Part shown: piece after piece, positions 52,730 to 63,889 of the stretch | Numbering within the stretch: position 1 is the stretch's first letter | How the letters are laid out: each line of letters begins with the position of its first letter | Origin: Entoloma clypeatum | Taxonomy: Eukaryota > Basidiomycota > Agaricomycetes > Agaricales > Entolomataceae | Direction of reading: 5' to 3' | Assembly (NCBI GenBank): GCA_963565915.1 | Contig: OY751486.1 | Coordinates: forward strand, 4,898,001-4,962,000 | DNA: 64,000 nucleotides | Made by a program: the position numbers and the translations under genes | Notes under the pieces: generated by a model | The model's input: only the letters and a program-made list of their open reading frames with translations | Database searches by the model: none | Told to the model about the DNA's origin: nothing

Positions 52730-54363
52730 AGAGCAAAGAGAGCAACTACCAGACGTGTTAAGACGTCGCGCTTCTTTGAAGACTTCACCAGTAACCCATT
52801 CGCCACGCCAGAAGCCCGACAGGAGGAGCTAAGTCCTCGAGACAGTATCGATTTTACACTCATCCAGCAGTACATCGAATCGGAGATCCGTCGCATCCTA
52901 CAGCAGGTGCTTGACGAAGAACTAGAGAACGACGAGCATCGCCCCCACAGCGAGATAGTAGAGAGCATCCATCTTGCTCGGCAACACCAGATCGCGCGCT
53001 ACAACGCCCGACAGAACGAACTCGAAAGCTCTCGCGTTCAAGAAGGACCTCAGACAGGTCGGATCACAGAGATCAGAGAGTTTATCGGTGTCCAGACAAC
53101 CGTTATCAGAAGATTGATTAGGACACTCACATTGAGACGTCCCAGAGCCGCATCACCACGTCTTACTCGAAGCAGCAGATCTACGCCCACTTCACCACCG
53201 ACGAGCAACAGACCGAGTACAACCGTTGGGCACGAAACGAGAGACTTGACCCCTTCTCGCGACCAACAGACGCGCAGGAACAGAGATTCCTTAGAGATCT
53301 ACAGAGGAAATACCCTGAACGTTTTGCCACCGATTCCGCCGACAAGTCCCCTGACGAATTTACTTTTGACTCCGCGCAGTCAGATACCAAACAGACGCCT
53401 AGAACAGGGACGGATTTTCAACCCCTACCTGTATCCCGAACCCCATCTTCATCCCAACAATCCAACACCTCTCCTACTCCGCAGGTTCTAGACATGGCAG
53501 AAGCACCGACAGTACAAACAATGGATACATCCAAGATCATCAAAGATCCTGGGATGTTCAAAGACAGACACACCTTCGACGAGTGGTGGAAAGCCACCAA
53601 ATTATACATCAGGTTCCAGAAGGGCCTGTCCGACGATCAGAAGATTCTTGCAGTGTTATCCCGCATGATGGAAGGGTCCGGTAAACACTGGGCCAGCAAC
53701 AAGTTAGACGACCTTGCCACCGATGGCGAGAACATCACCTGGTTAGGGTTCTCAGATGACATCGCTACGCGATTCTCTATTGCCAACAAGTCGGCAGCGG
53801 CCAAGGCGAAACTCGAAGTCCTGAAACAGGAGAAACGCACCATCGACGAATTCTTGGATGAATTCGAAGAGCTCTTGAAGCTGTCAAACCTTGGCGAAGA
53901 AACTGGGAAATACATCCTGGAAAAGAACGTCAACCGCAGAATTTCTGAACAAGTGGCTAGCGATGGCAAGACGTACACTGATTACGCAAAGGAGATCCGA
54001 AACAAGGGACGACAGATGGAGGGACATGCATTAGTCATCCGAGGGGGTGGCGACACACGCACCGGATCGGGCACCACTTATGGCGGTCAAGGCAAAGCCA
54101 TGGAGATCGACAAAGCAGGAGTAGCCCGTTGCTACAACTGTCAGCGCTTTGGTCACCTTGCCAAAGACTGCAAAGCCCCAAAGAAGAAAGATGGTCGTAA
54201 GTGTTTCAACTGCGACCAAGAAGGACATATCGCGCGCAACTGCCGCAAGCCGAAGAAGAACTCTGGAAAGATTAGGAAGGTGTCTGATGGAGATACCGAT
54301 GATGACGATGAAACCATCACCATAGAGACCGATGAGAAGGATTTTCCCGAAGGGTCCGATTAA
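52730..54363 (+). pseudogene. Gypsy-A gag
   Basis: Coding begins without a clear ATG: an open frame from about 52728 reads TSRFFEDFTSNPFATPEARQ and DFTLIQQYIESEIRRILQQ. Near 53115-53125 it must shift into the frame of IETSQSRITTSYSKQQIYAH, which continues open through 53494 (MAEAPTVQTMDTSK) to the stop at 54361. The capsid part has FDEWWKATKLYIRFQKGL. Two CCHC knuckles follow, CYNCQRFGHLAKDC and CFNCDQEGHIARNC. The missing ATG and the frameshift suggest decay. Confidence 0.8.
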
Positions 54364-54377
54364 ACGACGCTAAGTCG

Positions 54378-54929
54378 CGACCCTTATCCATTAAACAAAC
54401 TCGCTTGCCTGGTGCAACTACAGACAATATAACTTATGTTATCCCTGCAAAGCGAGCCGTTGCGTCAACTAAGATTGTCAAGGGAGATAAACCTCCGAAA
54501 CGACGAGAGATCAAGCTGCAAGCTCAGATCAAAACACAACGAGGACCAAAGGCCATTCGACCCGAGGTTGATAGCGGATGTGAACGCACATGTATCCATC
54601 CCAGAATAGTACGCGAACAGAACCTCCCCACACGTGGAATAAAGCCCATATCAATCCTAAATGCGGATGGATCGCCGAACCGACAACAGAAAGCAGAAAA
54701 ACTTGCCGAAGTCAAGCTGGATTTAGGAACACACCAGGAAACCATGGAAGCAATGGTATTGGACATTGGGAGAACGGACATGCTTTTGGGACATGACTGG
54801 TTGGTGCACCACAACCCCACAATCAATTGGACGACCGGCGCTGTAACATTCAACTGATGCCCATCAACATGTCAAACCAAACACTCGGATTTCAGGGTTA
54901 ACCTTAATGGTCGCAAACATTGGGTTCGC
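54378..54929 (+). pseudogene. Gypsy-A protease
   Basis: Retropepsin with the catalytic PEVDSGCERTCIHP and the later LLGHDWLVHHNPTINW. The frame ends at TGA 54855-54857 (FN-stop-CPSTC), where related elements have F-x-R-C-P, so an Arg codon has probably been lost. The same frame continues directly into RT (HWVRMVEVRDKDAPKK). Without that stop, protease and RT would be one polyprotein. Confidence 0.8.
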
Positions 54930-56423
54930 ATGGTGGAAGTACGAGACAAGGACGCGCCCAAGAAATTGGATCAGAATTGGAAGCCCGGAGACCCCATATT
55001 GGAAGCAGTTACTCCCACACCACCTCCCACAACCAAACGACCCTCATACGTTGAACGTTTTGCCCATCTCTTTGAAAAAGAAAACTTCGACAAGATCCCA
55101 AAGGAAAGAGAATGGGACCACGGCATCGAACTTACACTGGATGCACCAAAGGAGCTAGGAGGAAACACGTACCCTATGACCCAAAAGGAGCAAGAAGAAC
55201 TGGACGAATTCATCGATGAAGGCCTGGCAACCGGAAAGATCCGACCGTCCAAATCCCCTTATGCATCACCCTGCTTCTTCATTAACAAGAAAGACGGTTC
55301 CAAACGATTGGTACAGGATTATCGCACGGTCAATAAATTCACGGTTAAGGACAAATTCCCACTCCCACGCATCAACAACCTCTTGGATGTATTGAAGGAC
55401 GCAGTCTACTTCAACAAAATGGACATCATGTGGGGATACAATAACGTGCGGATCAAGAAGGGTAATGAATGGAAAGCCGCCTTCCTGACCAGCCGAGGAT
55501 TGTTTGAACCATTGGTCATGTTTTTCGGTCTCTGCAACTCCCCGGGAACGTTCTCTCGGATGATGGCCAGCCTATTCAGGGATCAGATCCGTCGGCGCAT
55601 CTGTGTGATTTACATGGATGACATAGTGGTTATTGGTAAAACCAAGGAAGAACTCGCCCGGAACACCGAAGAGATCTTGCAGATTCTGTCAGACAATGAC
55701 CTGTTCCTAAAGGAGAAGAAGTGTCTTTGGGAAGTAACGAAATGCCCCATATTGGGATATGTCGTTGGAGAAGGACGTGTTGAGATGGAAACTGAAAAGG
55801 TGGACACAATCCGGAACTGGCGAGTACCCACATCAAAAAAGGAAGTCCAGAAGTTCCTGGGATTTGCCAATTTTTATCGACGCTTTATTGAAGGATACTC
55901 AAACATTGCAAAGCCACTCACAACACTTACAGGAAATGCAGCATTCACGTGGGGACCAGCGGCGCAAGAAGCATTTGAAGGTCTCATACGGGCAATCACG
56001 ACGGCACCAGTCTTGGCATTGCCTAAACTGGACGGACAGTTCAGGGTCGAAACCAATGCATCGGGTTATGCGATTGGAGCGGTACTTTCACAGAAACAAA
56101 ATGACAAGTGGCATCCTATCGCGTTCTTGTCGCGGACCATGTCCACGGCCAAACAGAATTACGAGATATATGACAAGGAACTCTTGGCAGTCATGGAAGC
56201 ACTGAAGGACTGGCGACATTATCTACTTGAAGCCAAGGAACGTTTCGAGATCTTAACCGATCACAAAAACCTGGAGTATTTCCGGTGTCCTCAGGACCTA
56301 AACCAACGACAGAGGCGCTGGAAGATGAAGTTACAAGACTATGACTTTGAATTGCGACATGTACCTGGGAAGACAAACGCGAAAGCAGACATCCTGTCAT
56401 GTTTACCCTGGTATGAGACGTAA
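54930..56423 (+). pseudogene. Gypsy-A reverse transcriptase and RNase H
   Basis: 497 open codons. RT motifs: [53 protein letters not shown], and the polymerase box CVIYMDDIVVIG, all in order. RNase H follows, but its first catalytic Asp is changed: VETNASGYAIG, while gypsy-B has VETDASG. It ends at a TAA (56421-56423) where gypsy-B has GAA. RT looks intact; RNase H should be dead. Confidence 0.9.
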
Positions 56424-58010
56424 CTCGAGCCGCAGGACAGCGACCAAATGCTCAAGGAGGGGCTATTTTTGAAACAATTGGAATCAGAAGATGTGATACA
56501 AATGAAGATGTTCACGGAGGAACAATTCTTTGAAGGGGGTGAAACATCTGATTCCATCAAAATCGGAAACATCACAACCATCGAAAACCCATGGATCGCA
56601 CGCATCAAGGCCTCGAATCGCATGGAGACAGAAGTAGCCCAGGGTCTGAAGAAGAATCCTCACTGGTACCAGCAGGAAAATGGCATCACCTACGCAGGAG
56701 AACGAGTCTATGTTCCACCAGACCCACAATTGCACCAAGAACTGATGTTTGAAGCGCACGACGCACCAGTGGCAGGACATCCAGGACAATATCGAACACA
56801 TGAACTCCTCACTCGCACCTACTGGTGGCCCACCATCCTACATGACGTAAAGAAGTATGTGAAAGGTTGTGACACCTGTCAACGTAACAAGATCAGCCGC
56901 CAAAGGAGACACGCCCCTCTACACCCTAACGCCGCGCCAAGTCAACCATGGGAAGACATAGGGATTGACGTCGTGGGACCGATACCAGAATCTGATGGGA
57001 AGAACGCAATCCTGGTCATCACAGACAGACATTCAAAGATGCTTCATCTCATCCCGACAACCATGGAACTATCGGCTGAAGGATTAGCCAAGATCTATCG
57101 GAACCAGATATGGAAGCTTCATGGGATCCCTAAGAAGATCATTAGCGACAGAGGACCACAGTTCGCCGCGAAGTTCATGGAGATACTTTGCCGCATGTTG
57201 GGAATCAAGAGAAACCTGTCCACTGCGTACCATCCACAAACTGATGGACAAGCCGAACGATCGCATCAGGAAACCGAGGTGTTCTTACGAAACTTTGTCA
57301 ACCATCTACAAGATGATTGGGCAGAATGGATCGCAATCGCAGAATTCCAGTACAATGACAAAGAACATCAAGCGACAAAGTACACACCATTCTATCTCAA
57401 CTACGGTCTGCATCCTTGGAAGGGAGAACTTGTGTTGGAAGACACCAATCCAGCGGCAAACGACTTCTTGAAAAAACTCAAACAGGCATGAGAAGAAGCC
57501 AACACAGCACTGAAACAGGCCCAGGATCAGATGAAGAAGACAGTTGACACACGACGAAGCCCGTCTCGGAATTACCGCATCGGAGACAAGGTGTGGCTGG
57601 AAGGGACTAACATCAGGACTGATCGGCCCTCAAAGAAACTTGACGCCCTCCGACACGGACCGTTCAAAGTCCTAGAGAAGAAAGGAGCTAGCGCATACCG
57701 TCTTGATCTTCCCAAAACTGGAAAATGATCCACCCTGTGTTCAACGAGACCCTGTTATCGCCATACGAAACCCCGAAGTATACCATTCAGAAAAAGAAGC
57801 CAGCCCCTGATCCGATCATCGTCAAAGGATGAGAAGAATACCATGTCTCCACGATCCTGGACTCTCGGAAATTCCGTGGAAAGACCCAGTACCTTGTCCA
57901 ATGGGAAGGGTATGGCCCAGAAGAGAACACGTGGGAACCTCGGACTAATGTTCAGAACGCTCAAGACTTGATCCGAGATTTTCATCGGCAAAATCCATCG
58001 CGTCCATGAT
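56424..58010 (+). pseudogene. Gypsy-A integrase and chromodomain
   Basis: The frame after the TAA carries the H2C2 finger (HDAPVAGHPGQYRTHE, CDTCQRNK) and the full triad ([34 protein letters not shown]). TGA at 57489-57491 replaces a CGA kept in gypsy-B (50707-50709). A one-base deletion near 57719 shifts the frame, and TGA at 57830-57832 precedes the chromodomain ([31 protein letters not shown]). The chromodomain would steer integration. Confidence 0.9.
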
Positions 58011-58129
58011 AAAAGAACAAACTTTGAGAGCCATTTTCCACATCGACTTCTGTCACATTGAGTTCCCCGCTCCAACTCTTCTCGCCCAACACGCCGTTCT
58101 TCTTATACCTTTCAAACATCATTTCTGCC

Positions 58130-58498
58130 ATGTCCAACATCACCACCGCCTCCACCGATGCTTCCGATATCAACCCCACCATCACCACCCTCATCGGCGA
58201 AGCGCTCTCCATGCGCGACCAGATCCATGTGCTCGAAACCTCCGTCGCCGACATCCTCCACCGGCAGATGCATATCCGCCTTCATAACCTCTCCGATTTA
58301 CCAACCGCCCCCACCGCTGAGGAGAAGCTCATCCTCAAAAACTATACCAACACCCTTGCTGTCGAGAATCGACGCCTTCGCCTCGCCGTTCGAGGTTTAG
58401 AGTTTGCCACAGCGGTAAACGATGAACTGATAAAGGATTGGGGTAACCGAGTTGACCCTGCCTGGGCCGATCCAAATGGCAATGATGGATGGCAGTAG
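58130..58498 (+). CDS. Gypsy-A 3' accessory ORF
   Basis: ATG 58130 (MSNITTASTDASDINPTITT), 122 codons, intact, ending just before the polypurine tract. An open frame extends upstream to 58058, but the homologue in gypsy-B starts at the equivalent of 58130. Shared blocks with gypsy-B are GEALSMRDQIH, ILHRQMHIRLH, LSDLP and AVRxLEhAxAxNdEL-type helix sequence. It is likely a small helical or coiled-coil protein. There is no signal peptide or membrane segment, so it is not an envelope gene. Function unknown. Confidence 0.75.
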   Translation: MSNITTASTDASDINPTITTLIGEALSMRDQIHVLETSVADILHRQMHIRLHNLSDLPTAPTAEEKLILKNYTNTLAVENRRLRLAVRGLEFATAVNDELIKDWGNRVDPAWADPNGNDGWQ

Positions 58499-58517
58499 GT
58501 AGTCTGTGAGGACACAG

Positions 58518-58535
58518 ACCTTGAGGAGGGGAACA
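58518..58535 (+). promoter_or_regulatory. Polypurine tract of gypsy-A
   Basis: GACCTTGAGGAGGGGAACA immediately precedes the 3' LTR; its purine core GAGGAGGGGAA is shared with gypsy-B. This is the site for plus-strand priming. Confidence 0.75.
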
Positions 58536-58905
58536 TGTTACGGACTAACGACTACGGACGTATACACTTACTTTTTCACTTTTACTCATCAGCCCCTGCT
58601 TACACATATCGTATTATACTTTATTTCCTTTAGTATACTTCGCTCCCGTGCTGACTCGCTTTCCGCAGCTGTCTGACTCATTCCGCAGTCAGCTTACTCA
58701 TTAGTGCATAGCCTTCCGCAGTCGCCTTACTCATGCGCACTGCCTTCCGCTGTTACTGACTCATTCGCTACCGCTCATAGTCAGTACTATATAAACCTCA
58801 TATACCATAGCTACATTCCTTAGATTTAGCAATCACATTGCTCTTCGCCTTTCCATCTTCCTGCATACTCTGCCCGAACCTTGGAATGGTTTGTTACGCA
58901 TAACA
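58536..58905 (+). repeat. 3' LTR of gypsy-A
   Basis: 370 bp, same ends as the 5' LTR. Nine substitutions separate the two, six of them at CG dinucleotides read as CG in one copy and TG or CA in the other. Confidence 0.9.
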
Positions 58906-58977
58906 GTATCAAACTCAAAGGCTTACCCAGGTGTACTTTCCATCCAACAGGGCAACGGCCCTTAAAGTGGCCCTCAT

Positions 58978-59040
58978 CTTCGCCTTTCCATCTTCCTGCA
59001 TACTCTGCCCGAACCTTGGAATGGTTTGTTACGCATAACA
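58978..59040 (+). repeat. Duplicated last 63 bp of the gypsy-A LTR
   Basis: The last 63 bp of the 3' LTR (from CTTCGCCTTTCC to GCATAACA) are repeated here exactly, including the ATGG variant specific to the 3' LTR. A 72-bp unrelated spacer (58906-58977) lies between. The copy therefore derives from this 3' LTR. Confidence 0.85.
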
Positions 59041-60150
59041 CATTGCCTCTCTCAGCCACACAAATATAAGCTTGTCCACCAATTCATGGATGGGAAGGGA
59101 AACCTGCAACCTCCCAATGAAATCATTCCCCCACCATTCTCGCACAGTATGCTACTCCAAGCTTCAGCCCTGCAGGTGCGTGGCCCTCCTGGACCCCATA
59201 CTCCACAAGCCATTGCCTACTATGGCCGTGGAGATGGCACTTATCATACTGACTATACAGGGAAGGTGTGTACAAACTGCTGTTTCTAGCCAACAAATGA
59301 TACTCAAGATAAAATATATCTAGGGTGGGACAATGACGATGCTTGGGTAGAAGCTTGCACCACACAAAATGTTCAAATTGAATTGGAAGAGGAAATTGTC
59401 AAGCTTGTAAGTAATCATAATTCCATTGTTCTTGTATTTACAGCTCCTTCAGATCATCCAGAGGGCTTCCCAAACTCTTGCCTGTTTCCTTGTTGAGTCC
59501 GCCTACGACCTTACCAACACCAACAATAAATGTGCCAACTGCAACAATATTGAAGACCTTCTTTCTGACAATGGATGTGCAGTCCCCCTCATGACATTCT
59601 ATTTTAACAATGCTCCATAGGACATCAAGAAACAGACAGGCTTCCTTTGTCACCCACTTCTTCAAACCCTCGTGAACCGGATGTGGTTCAAGACTAAGCA
59701 AGATGATGGTGTTGTCCATTCCTATCTTGCTGATGGTGGTGAGGGCATCCCTCTTCCGACAATCATGCTGGTGTTTACAGCCATAAGCTGCTTACTCTTT
59801 CTTTTACAAATGAGGATTATATTTATGTGATCTTTATTTCCTCAGATTGAATGCTGTTTGGATGAGTGGCAAACAGGAGAGCATGTTGATGTTGCTTTTT
59901 CAGCTGCTGTGTACAAGGACAAATATCAAGCTCGCCTTGGAATGCTGGAAGCTTTCAGGCAGAAGACGGCAGAAGCTTGCATTGTGCCCCACCTCTGTAA
60001 ACACTTGCAATCTCAGTAACTCATTTCCCATTCAGTAAGCATGCAAAGGTTGATGATAGCCCACGCAAACTGCCCTCACACTTTTAGAGTCTGTGGTTGA
60101 AAAGGCCAAGAAGAAATGGGAAGACATGAATTTCAGCGATGATGAGTAGT
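59041..60150 (+). pseudogene. DUF6532-like gene remnant
   Basis: Exon-like pieces on the plus strand: KYKLVHQFMDGKGNLQPPNE (about 59050), ASQTLACFLVESAYDLTN (about 59470), then in another frame IKKQTGFLCHPLLQTLVNRM and LPTIMLVFTAIECCLDEW, with GEHVDVAFSAAVYKDKYQAR to about 59945. The combination of a TAI...DEW-TG block with F...Y...Y resembles the DUF6532 domain of Agaricomycetes, whose role is unknown. Probable introns (GTAAGTAATC near 59407, GTGATC/TCCTCAG near 59827-59846) connect them. No start codon was recognised at the 5' end, which abuts the LTR fragment, so the gene looks truncated. Confidence 0.5.
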
Positions 60151-60490
60151 ACCAAATTTAGCATTATTGTCTGTTATCACCCACAAAAAAAAAATTATTC
60201 ATTTGACCAAGTACCCATGTAAGCAGTCAGAGACCAAACTTCATTCCTCGTATATTTTTTTGAAGTAATTGAGCCATTTACTTTGCCCCCAATATGGTCA
60301 AGATCCTTCAATACATGAAAGCAGTCCTTTCTTCTTTTGTAGATGGGTTTACAACTTCACCCTTGGAAAGTCTGTCAATAATGTTCTGCAGGGTTTCCTG
60401 ATCAAGAGACAAAACTGCTCTGATATTTTGTCAATCTTGTTAGCTTTGATCTGTTGATGGCTAAAAGCTGCGAATAAGAAACCTGTATCT
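60151..60490. other. No feature seen
   Basis: A stretch with an A-run at about 60184 and mixed sequence. I see no coding sequence, repeat or RNA gene I can support. Confidence 0.4.
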
Positions 60491-60498
60491 CTTTGAAA

Positions 60499-61224
60499 TC
60501 ATTTATCATGGTACATGAGTAGGTGCTCCTTATGGGCCTTTTCTGAGATGCTCATTGAGACACCAATTCCACCCATGCCATAGGGAAGTAACCAAGGGAA
60601 CATCTGGGGATAAAGACTAGGATTATCGTAGATTGACTGTAACTCTAGTGATTGTCCAACACCCAGGGCCTTTCCACTGCTATTCCAATGTTTTAGAGCA
60701 ATAGCCTTCAAAGTATTGGGTAATTTTGAATCGTATTGCTCACCAGTGAGCCCATGGACTATAAAAGGGCAGTCTCCCTTACTTTTACTGTCCATGAAAT
60801 TCATGTTGTGTATGGCTTTGGTCTCAGAGATTATGTTTGATTGGAATTCTTTATAAATAATAGATACTGGCAGGGCATCTTCTGAATAGTTATTTAGGCT
60901 AGATTGGTCGATCTCTATATTGGCATAATCTGCATGGTTCAATATCAAGAACTCGAGTGCCCATTCAATGTAGGCACGACGGACAAGGAGGGGCCTCAAA
61001 GGTTTATAGTCTGTATTGGTTGGAGAAGATGGACCCATGAACATTATGGCCAAAACTGTATCAAGATCTTTGGGGGGGAGGGGGGGGTGGTAGGGCTGAA
61101 TATACTTTTGGAGCTGGAGCCTCGAAAGCGACAACATGAGAAATCATCTTGGCCATGCCAAAACCATCTGGCAGCCCATAGTTTACATATCCAAAGCCTC
61201 ACCCTAGCAACAAGCATCTTTTCA
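60499..61224 (-). pseudogene. Helitron fragment: DUF6570-like and helicase-like N-terminal region
   Basis: The minus strand encodes EKMLVARVR, then (after a frame change at the G-run near 61070-61085) KDLDTVLAIMFMGPSSP, RRAYIEWALEFLILNHADYA, CPFIVHGLTGEQYDSKLPN, LKAIALKHWNSSGKALGVGQ and YDNPSLYPQMFPWLLPYGMG, ending KEHLLMYHDK at 60499. This is the junction of a DUF6570-type domain with the Helitron_like_N region of fungal Helitrons. The rolling-circle Rep motif and the helicase are absent. The 5' side runs into the assembly gap. Confidence 0.75.
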
Positions 61225-61424
61225 NNNNNNNNNNNNNNNNNNNNNNNNNNNNNNNNNNNNNNNNNNNNNNNNNNNNNNNNNNNNNNNNNNNNNNNNNNNN
61301 NNNNNNNNNNNNNNNNNNNNNNNNNNNNNNNNNNNNNNNNNNNNNNNNNNNNNNNNNNNNNNNNNNNNNNNNNNNNNNNNNNNNNNNNNNNNNNNNNNNN
61401 NNNNNNNNNNNNNNNNNNNNNNNN
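61225..61424. other. Assembly gap (200 N)
   Basis: Two hundred unknown bases, a size typical of a scaffold placeholder rather than a measured distance. It separates the Helitron fragment from the second copia element, so their adjacency is not proven. Confidence 0.95.
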
Positions 61425-61453
61425 TAACAGTAAGTATGCATAATAAGTATTAG

Positions 61454-62152
61454 TCAAAATGTCGGAGGTGTCAGAGGTGTCGGGATTGGTCGGAAATCGT
61501 CGGAATGGATCGGAATGTAACATCCTTCGTGGTTGAGGGACATCAGCAGGCGGAGGATTTGCTGGCTGGTTCTGGATCTCAGGATCATCCTGATTTGAAG
61601 GTGGTACATCAGCGCCGTCGCCTGGTTTCCATTTGGAGCAGAAGGGGGATCAGAGGATTCATTTCCACTCGGCTGATTATACCGGCGGGAATGATAATGA
61701 ACATCTCCGTCTCCGAAGTGGTGATCAACATCGTCATCAGGGTTTCCGCCATCCTGAGACTCATCATGGGAAGGCTCATTTCCCATGGGTGTGTGTTGTG
61801 GCACTTTGGTATCCAGACACCTCGGAAAGAGTGTTTCATCGAATACCGCGGTAGTACCAATAAAGATACTGTTTTTATCAGTCATAAACTGATATGCTTT
61901 CATTCCTGGTTTAAAACCCATAAAGGTCATAAGCTCTGCATGTGGATTTAATTTATTCACATGGTGTTCTTCAGGAATATAAACATAGGCAGCGCAGCCT
62001 AAAACATGGAGATTAGATACATCTGGTTTTTCCCCTTTTAGTGATTCAAAAGGTGTTTTCCAATAAAGTCGTTTAATTGGTGTGCGATTATAGACATGCA
62101 CGGCATGTAAAACGCAAAACTCCCACCATGATTGTGGTAAGCAGGCGGCAAA
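61454..62152 (-). pseudogene. Copia 2 integrase C-terminal part
   Basis: Continues the integrase after the TGA at 62153-62155: FAACLPQSWWEFCVLHAVHV, YNRTPIKRLYWKTPFESLKG, VLGCAAYVYIPEE and FMGFKPGMKAYQF, as in copia elements, then a linker rich in Asp, Pro and Ser before the RT would begin. The frame changes near 61530 (HSDPFRRFPTNPDT in the next frame). Confidence 0.75.
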
Positions 62153-63889
62153 TCACATCGCCTGTGCTTTCTCTACAATGGTGCGGTTAATCCTTTTGGC
62201 TCGACTGTTTTGTTGGGGTGTATTAGGAGCTGAAATTTCCATGGCAATTCCAAGATCCTCAAGGTATTTTACTACCCCAGTTTCCTTTTTGAACTCTCCC
62301 CCTCCATCAAAATGCCATCGGCGAAATTGGGCATTAAACTGGGTTTTCATAAGTGTTGTCCACTTTTTGAATGCATCAGAGGTATTGGATTTGAGTTTCA
62401 ACAATACCGTCCAAGCATGCCCAGAATAGTCATCCAAGAAGCTGACGTAGTATTTAAATTTGTGATAGGAGGCGATTGGAAACTCTTTGAGGTCCGAATG
62501 GAGCAACTCAAAGGGTCTGGAAGCACATGAAGATGAAGGAGGGAAGCTTTTCAACCTCAACTTCGCTTCTGCGCAGGGACGGCATGGCTTATCCTTAAGG
62601 GGAAATTGGACATCCCTTGGGAATCCATCACATGTGTCGGGTGCCTTTTTCAGGACATCTTTACCAGGGTGTGCAAACCGCTGATGCCAAATGCTGTAAT
62701 CGGCTTTATAGACATTGATATTTCTAGCATTTAGCTGCGTGATTTGTTCAATACATGTATTTACCCAGTATATTGTCAAACCGGGAAAATGAGGTTCACA
62801 TCTTAGTACACACTTTCCATCTTTGAAGAAACTAAGATTGTCAGCTGAGCCAGCAACATTTAATCCAGATTCTTGAAGAATTTTGCCCATCGACATGAGG
62901 CAAGTGGAAAGCTCCAGAATGTGTAGAACCGGATAAAGCCGAGTCGTTAGACTTCTTGGCTTTCCTTGACGTGATGGTATTGTGTGAGTGATAAACATGG
63001 TCCCTCTTCCTTTTATAGAGATCTTTGCTTTGCCCACAGTTTGGGCAGTACAGACAGATTTCTCTTCTTCATACGTTGCAAAGTCACTCATCTCTGCGGT
63101 GAAGTGCATACTAGCGCAGGAATCCATGATCCACTCGGCGTCATTAGTATCTTTGGATTTGTTCTTACATTTCGAACATGAGGCAAAATGATCATAGATT
63201 TCCTCCATGAAGGAGGCAGCAACCACAGGTGATTTAAAATAACTACAACCCGGTTCTAGTGACTCATCATGAATCTGTGTGTGTTCTTCTGTTATTGTGT
63301 GCTCATGTGAAACTTGTGAAAGAACGTACCTCAGGTTGTCGCATGACGAACCTCCGAAAAGCTCATCGTCGACTTCATCCGCCCAACTGAAACATGTCTG
63401 CTTGGACGGTCCAGGTTCATCTTTATCATACTCGTATTCCTCATCAAAGTCCATCACAGTATCAGCATCATAATCTTGGCATTCCATCAGGAACAGGGAA
63501 GCCTCGTCCATTACCTCATTGTCAGGGGTCAAATATATCCCCAGAATGTCTTCAGGGTATATGACGTTATTGATGTTCTGGAGGGTCTGGGACGTTCCCA
63601 CAATGCCAAGAGATGTGACAATGTCGCGCGCTGCCTGCATCTCAGGGTACATTGATGGTTGATTAACCGGAGCACCTGTGAAGCGTTGCGCAGACGTATT
63701 TGTCATGCGATCAAGGAGTTCTCTCGCACCAGCAGTCATGATATGTTCAGCAGGACTAGATGTCAACCGTGATTCGAGAGGAGGACGACGACGAGGGTCA
63801 GTCATTTGAGTAGAAGATTGTTGGGGGGGAATGACGTGTCCCGAGCCTGTGACAGTGGTGAAGGGAAGTGTCGGCAGATTCATAGTCAT
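62153..63889 (-). pseudogene. Copia 2 protease and integrase core
   Basis: 578 open codons. The N-terminal 200 residues are acidic and unrecognised. The protease box is EWIMDSCASMHFTAEMSDF, with Cys where DSGAS has Gly. The HHCC finger is WHQRFAHPGK...CRPCAEAK. The integrase has HSDLKEF and WHFDGGGEFKK, but the third acidic residue is lost: NSRAKRINRTI stands where copia elements have N-G-x-x-E-R. It ends at TGA 62153-62155, right after VEKAQAM, where Arg is expected. The open frame continues upstream of 63889 toward the window edge (KKAQRAQEAAAGD), so the true start lies outside or is lost. Confidence 0.8.

Larger units (their letters stand above)
52333..58905 (+). mobile_element. Gypsy element A (plus), full length, chromovirus of self-priming type
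   Basis: Two 370-bp LTRs enclose gag, protease, RT-RNase H, integrase, chromodomain and an extra ORF, in that order. The LTRs differ at nine positions (2.4 percent). The flanks TTAGC and GTATC do not match, so no target duplication is evident; the left flank is gypsy-B RT. An 11-nt stretch just after the 5' LTR is complementary to the predicted mRNA start, the Tf1/sushi hallmark. Confidence 0.9.

Noticed and set aside
52333..58905. Gypsy-A as an envelope-bearing (errantivirus-like) element because of its extra 3' ORF
   Set aside because: The ORF has no signal peptide, transmembrane segment or furin-type site; it is a short helical protein.
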